Part shown: in pieces, positions 5,880 through 9,712 of the stretch
Numbering within the stretch: position 1 is the stretch's first letter
Layout: each line of letters begins with the position of its first letter
DNA from: Waddlia sp964635295
GTDB lineage: Bacteria > Chlamydiota > Chlamydiia > Chlamydiales > Waddliaceae
Assembly (NCBI GenBank): GCA_964635295.1
Contig: CAZWOB010000074.1
Location: 1-9,712, forward strand
Reading direction: 5' to 3'
DNA: 9,712 nucleotides
Made by a program: the position numbers and the translations under genes
Notes under the pieces: generated by a model
Told to the model about the DNA's origin: nothing
Seen by the model: only the letters and a program-made list of their open reading frames with translations
Databases searched by the model: none

Positions 5880-6686
5880 ATGAACGAACATGTCTTGGAT
5901 TATTACAGCTATACTAACGAAGAGACTCCAAGAAAAAAATTTTATAAAGTGATCTCCCTTCACGATTGTCCCGATATGGATTGGGAGAATTTAAGGGATG
6001 CTGTCCCTTCGCTTTCCAGAGGATGGTATGAACTTTGTCAATTGCCGAAAGAGGACAGGATCCAGTTTACGTTGGATTATTGGATGGCCAGGCTTCCTTA
6101 CCATCCGCATTTGGATGTGGCGATGTCCCAATTTTTTGGTGAACTTGACGATATCGGTTGTTTTATCACGCAGGTAAAGAAGACAGATCCCCTGGTTGTC
6201 GAGATGGTTTACAGCATCAGTAAAAACCGAGGTTTTTACAGAGGGGCTGTTCCTGCTGAAGAAAGAGATGTTATTGATTTACAAAAACTGTTCTTAGATT
6301 ATATCCTTCCTGAAGATTATTTGGCTTTTTTACAAATACACAATGGATTTTGTAAAACTATTGATTGTACGGGAATTTTAAGTATTAATCAGCTTCCCAA
6401 AGCTTATGAACAATTGCAATCGTTGATTGTCAGTCAGGGGACGTTGTCGACAAAAAAAGGAATCTCTGTCGATCCCAAGGGATTGATCCCTTTTTATGAA
6501 TCATTTGGGATGCCTTTCTTTCAGTGTTTTTGGAACGGGTGGCACCCTGAGCAGGAAATGGGCAACGTTTATTACAGCGGAGACGCGAATACTATTTCCG
6601 AAGTTGAAGATGCCTCTAATACAGGGGAAATGGCATTTCCCACCTTTTTAGACTGGTTAATTTTTTACCTAGAACAAATAAATTGA
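5880..6686 (+). CDS. SUKH (SMI1/KNR4)-like domain protein
   Basis: A 268-residue soluble protein with no signal peptide or membrane segment visible. The C-terminal part (about 134-265) looks like a SUKH/SMI1-KNR4 fold: LPEDYLAFLQIHNGF (143-157) is the characteristic lP-x-dY-x-xFL-x-xNG helix-turn. It is followed by LIPFYESFG (202-210), a tryptophan-containing strand (FWNGWHPEQEMGNVYYSG, 217-234) and a closing helix TFLDWLIFYLE (255-265). The N-terminal 130 residues (WENL, RGWYELCQLPKEDRIQF, WMARLPYHP) are unassigned. SUKH proteins are known as toxin-immunity proteins and, in fungi, as signalling scaffolds; no toxin gene is adjacent here. The gene ends four bases before hprK in the same direction, so it is probably the first gene of the PTS operon. 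Its middle is notably AT-rich. Homology rests on pattern recognition, not an alignment. Confidence 0.65.
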   Translation: MNEHVLDYYSYTNEETPRKKFYKVISLHDCPDMDWENLRDAVPSLSRGWYELCQLPKEDRIQFTLDYWMARLPYHPHLDVAMSQFFGELDDIGCFITQVKKTDPLVVEMVYSISKNRGFYRGAVPAEERDVIDLQKLFLDYILPEDYLAFLQIHNGFCKTIDCTGILSINQLPKAYEQLQSLIVSQGTLSTKKGISVDPKGLIPFYESFGMPFFQCFWNGWHPEQEMGNVYYSGDANTISEVEDASNTGEMAFPTFLDWLIFYLEQIN

Positions 6687-6690
6687 TTAA

Positions 6691-7671
6691 ATGTACTTAG
6701 TTGAAGACTTATATAAAAGACACGGGGCCCGTCTTGGTCTCGAGCTTATCTCTGGAAGTGAAGGAATGAAACGGCGGATCAAGGTTCCTGAGGCTCATCG
6801 CCCTGGACTGAGCTTGTCCGGATACCTGAAAGGGCATGCGGGCAAAAGGATCCTGATTTTTGGCAAAGTGGAAATTGAATATCTTCGCGATTTGAAGCCC
6901 GGTGTCCGAGTCGAGAGATTAGAAGGAATATTAGCAACGCCTACACCGGCTGTGATCGTCGCGCGGAGGTTCCGTCCGCCGAAAGAGCTGATCAATTTAT
7001 GTGAAGAGCACGATGTCCCGTTGTTCCGGGCGAGCATGAGCACGATGAACCTGCTCAGTAAGTTGACGCTGTTGCTTAATGAAGAGTTTGCGCTTAGCAT
7101 GAGCGTTCATGGGACTTTGGTGGAAGTATTCGGGGTCGGTGTCTTGATCCAGGGTGACTCTTCTGTAGGAAAAAGCGAGGCGGCCCTTGGTCTGATCGAG
7201 CGTGGCCATCGATTGATCTCAGATGATATTGTCAAAGTGAAAAAACGGGAAGGGCATTATCTTGAGGGCAGCGGAGCCGAATTGACACGTCACCACATGG
7301 AAATTCGAGGAATCGGGATTATCAACGTCGCAAACCTGTATGGCGCGGTCTGCGTCAGAGATTACAAGAGCATCGACCTGGTCGTCAAACTGGAATCGTG
7401 GGACGAACAGAGTTTTTACGACAGGGTGGGGCTTGACGAGAAGTTTTGCGACATTTTGGGAGTTAAACTTCCTCTGCATATTCTTCCTGTAAAACCGGGA
7501 AGGGATGTTGTCCTGCTTCTGGAAACGATTGCTCTGAACCATCGATTAAGGGGAATGGGGTATCATTCCGCAAGAGAATTCAATTCGAAATTGTTAAAGA
7601 TGATTAACGAAAAACCGCAAGTCAGGTCGATCAACAGTGAAATTAGTGCAAAAAGTGCAAGTAAAAAATAG
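6691..7671 (+). CDS. hprK: HPr kinase/phosphorylase
   Basis: Bifunctional enzyme that phosphorylates HPr on its regulatory serine using ATP (or pyrophosphate) and also removes that phosphate. The protein has 326 residues, slightly above the usual 310-320. The N-terminal domain (1-130) is of the expected type (LTPTPAxIVARxF-like at about 81-94). The catalytic half carries SVHG with His140, the Walker A GDSSVGKS (155-162), ISDDIV with Asp178/Asp179 (176-181), the HprK signature MEIRGIGIINV (203-213) and the K3 loop VKPGRDV (267-273). All catalytic elements appear intact. It starts with ATG four bases after the SUKH gene with no clear Shine-Dalgarno, suggesting translational coupling. Its last eleven codons overlap the start of ptsH. 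Confidence 0.96.
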   Translation: MYLVEDLYKRHGARLGLELISGSEGMKRRIKVPEAHRPGLSLSGYLKGHAGKRILIFGKVEIEYLRDLKPGVRVERLEGILATPTPAVIVARRFRPPKELINLCEEHDVPLFRASMSTMNLLSKLTLLLNEEFALSMSVHGTLVEVFGVGVLIQGDSSVGKSEAALGLIERGHRLISDDIVKVKKREGHYLEGSGAELTRHHMEIRGIGIINVANLYGAVCVRDYKSIDLVVKLESWDEQSFYDRVGLDEKFCDILGVKLPLHILPVKPGRDVVLLLETIALNHRLRGMGYHSAREFNSKLLKMINEKPQVRSINSEISAKSASKK

Positions 7672-7906
7672 GTTGGGGCTGCATACAAGGCCGGCAACCA
7701 TGATTGTGAAACTTCTGCAGCACGTCAAAAGCAGCGTGCAGTTTACTTGCAGAAAAGAAACGGTGAATGCCAAGAGTATATTGAGCATATTGATGTTGGC
7801 GGCAAAGCGGAACTCGCGGATTACGATTACAGTGGAAGGCGAAGACGCTGAAGTGGTCATGGACCAGCTTGTCAATGCTTTTGATACGCAGTTTGGGGAG
7901 TCATGA
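7637..7906 (+). CDS. ptsH: phosphocarrier protein HPr
   Basis: Small cytoplasmic phosphocarrier, 89 residues, the usual size. GLHTRPAT (14-21) contains the EI-phosphorylated His16 and the conserved Arg18. NAKSILSIL (44-52) contains Ser47, the equivalent of Ser46 that HprK phosphorylates. Both are present, as expected for a genuine HPr beside hprK. The start is GTG at 7637, overlapping hprK by 35 bases; this places the active histidine at position 16, as in the family, whereas the next GTGs (7646, 7655) would leave it at 13 or 10. AGGT lies upstream as a weak ribosome binding site. The stop overlaps the ptsI start by four bases (ATGA). Confidence 0.97.
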   Translation: MKLVQKVQVKNRLGLHTRPATMIVKLLQHVKSSVQFTCRKETVNAKSILSILMLAAKRNSRITITVEGEDAEVVMDQLVNAFDTQFGES

Positions 7907-9675
7907 AGGTACGGGAACAGCAGGTGTGTCTACAGGGCGCCCCGATCTGCAGAGGAATTGCGATCGGCAAGCCATTTTTTTTTACATTGATCGAAGACAG
8001 CGTACCCGAATTTACAATTCCCAAAAAAGACATTGAAGAAGAGATTGAGCGTTATCGAAAAGCAGTCGAACGCAGCCGCGACGATATTAAAAAGCTGCAA
8101 AAGAAGCTGAAGAAGGAAAAAATCCTCGAAGGTGCCGCGATTCTCGATGCGCACATCCAGATGATGCAGGACCCTCTGTTGACTCAGCACATTGAAGAAG
8201 AGATCAAGCGGTCCTTCAAAAATGCTGAATTTGTCTTTCACACTTTCGTCAGTCAATATCAGAAAAAATTTCAGACATTAGCAGATCCCTTCTTTCGAGA
8301 GAGATTTAAAGATATCCAGGATATTTCCCATCGCATCATGGGATACTTGCGCGACAGTGTGAGTGTTTCCCTTGCGGATATCCCGGAAAATTCCATTGTT
8401 TTCTCCGATGATCTGACAGCATTTGATACGGCAGAAGCCAATGTTTCCTCGGTCAAGGCATTTGTTACGCAAAAGGGAAGCGCCACATCTCATGCGGCGA
8501 TTGTCGCAAAAGCGAAGGGGATCCCCTATGTCACCGACATCGCCTTGGAAAGCCTGTTGGAGCTTGACCAGGACGGACAGGTGATCGTTGACGGACGGAC
8601 AGGGGATATCATTTTTCACCCTACGGATGAAACGCTTGAGGCATACAAGGGATTGAAGGTAGAACTCGACCGGCAGCTCAACGTCTGGGGAGAAAGGGAG
8701 TCCCTTCCTGCTGAGACGATCGACGGCTATCGAATCAAGCTTTCGTCCAATATCGATATGGCAGAAGATTTGGACATCTTTCATGAGTATGGAGGAGAGG
8801 GAGTCGGACTGTTCAGATCGGAATACATGTTTTTGAGCAACGACTCTTTTCCTACTGAAGCGGAACAATACAGCTTCTATTTGAGGCTTGTTGAAAAAAT
8901 GCGCGGCCTGCCGATTGTCATTCGCACGTTTGATTTCGGGGGTGACAAGTTGATGCTCAATCCCTATTTTCCAGCCGAAGGCAACTCCTTTATCGGATGC
9001 AGGGCAATTCGCTACCTGTTGAAGGAACGCGATATCTTCAAGTCCCAGATCCGGGCAATACTTAGAGCGAGCCGCAGCGGTGATGTCAGAATCATGTTTC
9101 CCATGATCTCGACGCTTGCTGAGCTGATTGAAGCAAAAGAACTCTTGAATGAAGCGTATGAGGAGTTGGAAAAAGAGGGGATAGAGGATATTCCCCAAGT
9201 CAAGATCGGCTCGATGATCGAGGTACCTTCTGCGGCGATCGTAGCAGACCTGCTTGCAAAAGAGTGCGACTTTCTTTCCATTGGAACGAATGACCTTGTC
9301 CAGTATTCACTGGCAGTTGATCGACGCAACCACTCGCCGAATCAGGTGCATGCATCGACTGATCCCAGCGTATTAAGGATGATCAAGCTTGTGGTCAGCG
9401 AGGCGAATCATCAAGGGATACCGGTGACCGTCTGTGGTGAGATTGCTGCCGACCCGCGATTCACGGCTCTTTTGTTAGGTTTGGGAGTCCATGAGCTCTC
9501 AGTTGCCCCTCGATACTTGCCCACCATCAGGCAGGCGGTGCGCAGCAGTTGCATTGTGGAAGCGTGCGCACTTGCGGAAAAGGCGCTGATGCTTTCAAAT
9601 GCGAAGGATATTCAGGATTTGTTGTCTGAGGAATATATGCGCAATTCTCCGGACGATCAGCTCTACAACTGTTAA
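7903..9675 (+). CDS. ptsI: PTS enzyme I (phosphoenolpyruvate-protein phosphotransferase)
   Basis: Takes phosphate from phosphoenolpyruvate onto a histidine and passes it to HPr. At 590 residues it is slightly longer than the usual 570-580. Domains: the swivelling N-terminal domain with a charged helical HPr-binding insert (about 40-145), the active-site loop GSATSHAAIVA (192-202) with phospho-acceptor His197, a linker helix (about 240-262), and the PEP-binding TIM barrel (about 270-545). Catalytic residues align with E. coli EI at a near-constant offset: Arg305, Arg341, Glu440 (in GSMIEVPSA), Asn463-Asp464 (in GTNDL), Arg474 and the acid/base Cys511 (VCGEIA). The loop reads GSATSH where many EIs have GGRTSH. 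A GGGGAG lies two bases before the ATG. No EII permease gene is in view, so the system probably acts in regulation. Confidence 0.97.
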   Translation: MKVREQQVCLQGAPICRGIAIGKPFFFTLIEDSVPEFTIPKKDIEEEIERYRKAVERSRDDIKKLQKKLKKEKILEGAAILDAHIQMMQDPLLTQHIEEEIKRSFKNAEFVFHTFVSQYQKKFQTLADPFFRERFKDIQDISHRIMGYLRDSVSVSLADIPENSIVFSDDLTAFDTAEANVSSVKAFVTQKGSATSHAAIVAKAKGIPYVTDIALESLLELDQDGQVIVDGRTGDIIFHPTDETLEAYKGLKVELDRQLNVWGERESLPAETIDGYRIKLSSNIDMAEDLDIFHEYGGEGVGLFRSEYMFLSNDSFPTEAEQYSFYLRLVEKMRGLPIVIRTFDFGGDKLMLNPYFPAEGNSFIGCRAIRYLLKERDIFKSQIRAILRASRSGDVRIMFPMISTLAELIEAKELLNEAYEELEKEGIEDIPQVKIGSMIEVPSAAIVADLLAKECDFLSIGTNDLVQYSLAVDRRNHSPNQVHASTDPSVLRMIKLVVSEANHQGIPVTVCGEIAADPRFTALLLGLGVHELSVAPRYLPTIRQAVRSSCIVEACALAEKALMLSNAKDIQDLLSEEYMRNSPDDQLYNC

Positions 9676-9693
9676 AATTTAGATTACTTTTGG

Positions 9694-9707
9694 AAGGAGA
9701 TTTGGAG
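9694..9707 (+). promoter_or_regulatory. ribosome binding site(s) of the next gene, beyond the window
   Basis: AAGGAG (9694-9699) and then GGAG (9704-9707) follow ptsI by fewer than 35 bases, with no start codon before the window ends. The spacing suggests a co-directional gene starting just past 9712. From memory, Chlamydia has a YbaB-type nucleoid protein gene beside ptsI, so that is a reasonable guess only. Confidence 0.45.
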
Positions 9708-9712
9708 AACCT

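Noticed and set aside
5760..5963. Minus-strand open frame covering the divergent spacer
   Set aside because: It overlaps the start of the SUKH-like gene and the candidate promoters, and its repetitive Leu/Tyr/Lys content is what AT-rich DNA gives by chance.
8278..9198. Long open frame (306 codons) on the minus strand opposite ptsI
   Set aside because: It lies entirely inside the strongly supported ptsI gene. Its translation is cysteine- and arginine-rich without any recognisable domain, typical of an antisense shadow.

Overview
The gene content and order suggest a member of the phylum Chlamydiae, most likely one of the amoeba-associated 'environmental' chlamydiae. This is inference, because no ribosomal RNA is present. 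The clues are a complete hprK-ptsH-ptsI cassette with no sugar permease next to it, a comEC close to ptsHI, and an ftsK next to a yycJ-type metallo-hydrolase. From memory, both neighbourhoods also occur in Chlamydia trachomatis (ptsI, ptsH, a hypothetical gene and comEC together; yycJ next to ftsK). The two are adjoined here. Coding density is high, and no transposase, integrase, CRISPR array or phage gene is visible.

Left half, all on the minus strand. Reading leftward from about 5.7 kb there are: a 204-residue protein resembling only the first half of an NDH-2-type flavoprotein; comEC (DNA-uptake channel, overlapping it); a tRNA-His (GTG anticodon); uppP (undecaprenyl-diphosphate phosphatase); ftsK (division and chromosome-segregation translocase); and the first 38 codons of yycJ/walJ (metallo-beta-lactamase-fold hydrolase), which runs off the left edge. 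Between ftsK and yycJ is a 169-base spacer holding a long imperfect inverted repeat and a promoter placed so close to yycJ that its transcript may be leaderless.

Right half, all on the plus strand. A 190-base AT-rich divergent spacer separates the two halves. It has candidate promoters both ways and a 7-base inverted repeat overlapping the rightward -10 box. It is followed by a SUKH (SMI1/KNR4)-like protein, hprK, ptsH and ptsI, packed with 4-base gaps or overlaps and therefore probably one operon. HprK phosphorylates HPr on Ser47 and EI phosphorylates it on His16, so the operon encodes the regulatory core of a phosphotransferase system. A strong ribosome binding site at the right edge announces another gene just outside.

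Most of the window is conserved core biology: cell envelope and division, DNA uptake, and PTS regulation. The parts not explained by known families are the two poorly characterised proteins flanking the divergent promoter region: the half-length NDH-2-like protein, which has lost its dinucleotide-binding glycines, and the SUKH-like protein heading the PTS operon. I found no convincing evidence of a wholly new multi-gene system.
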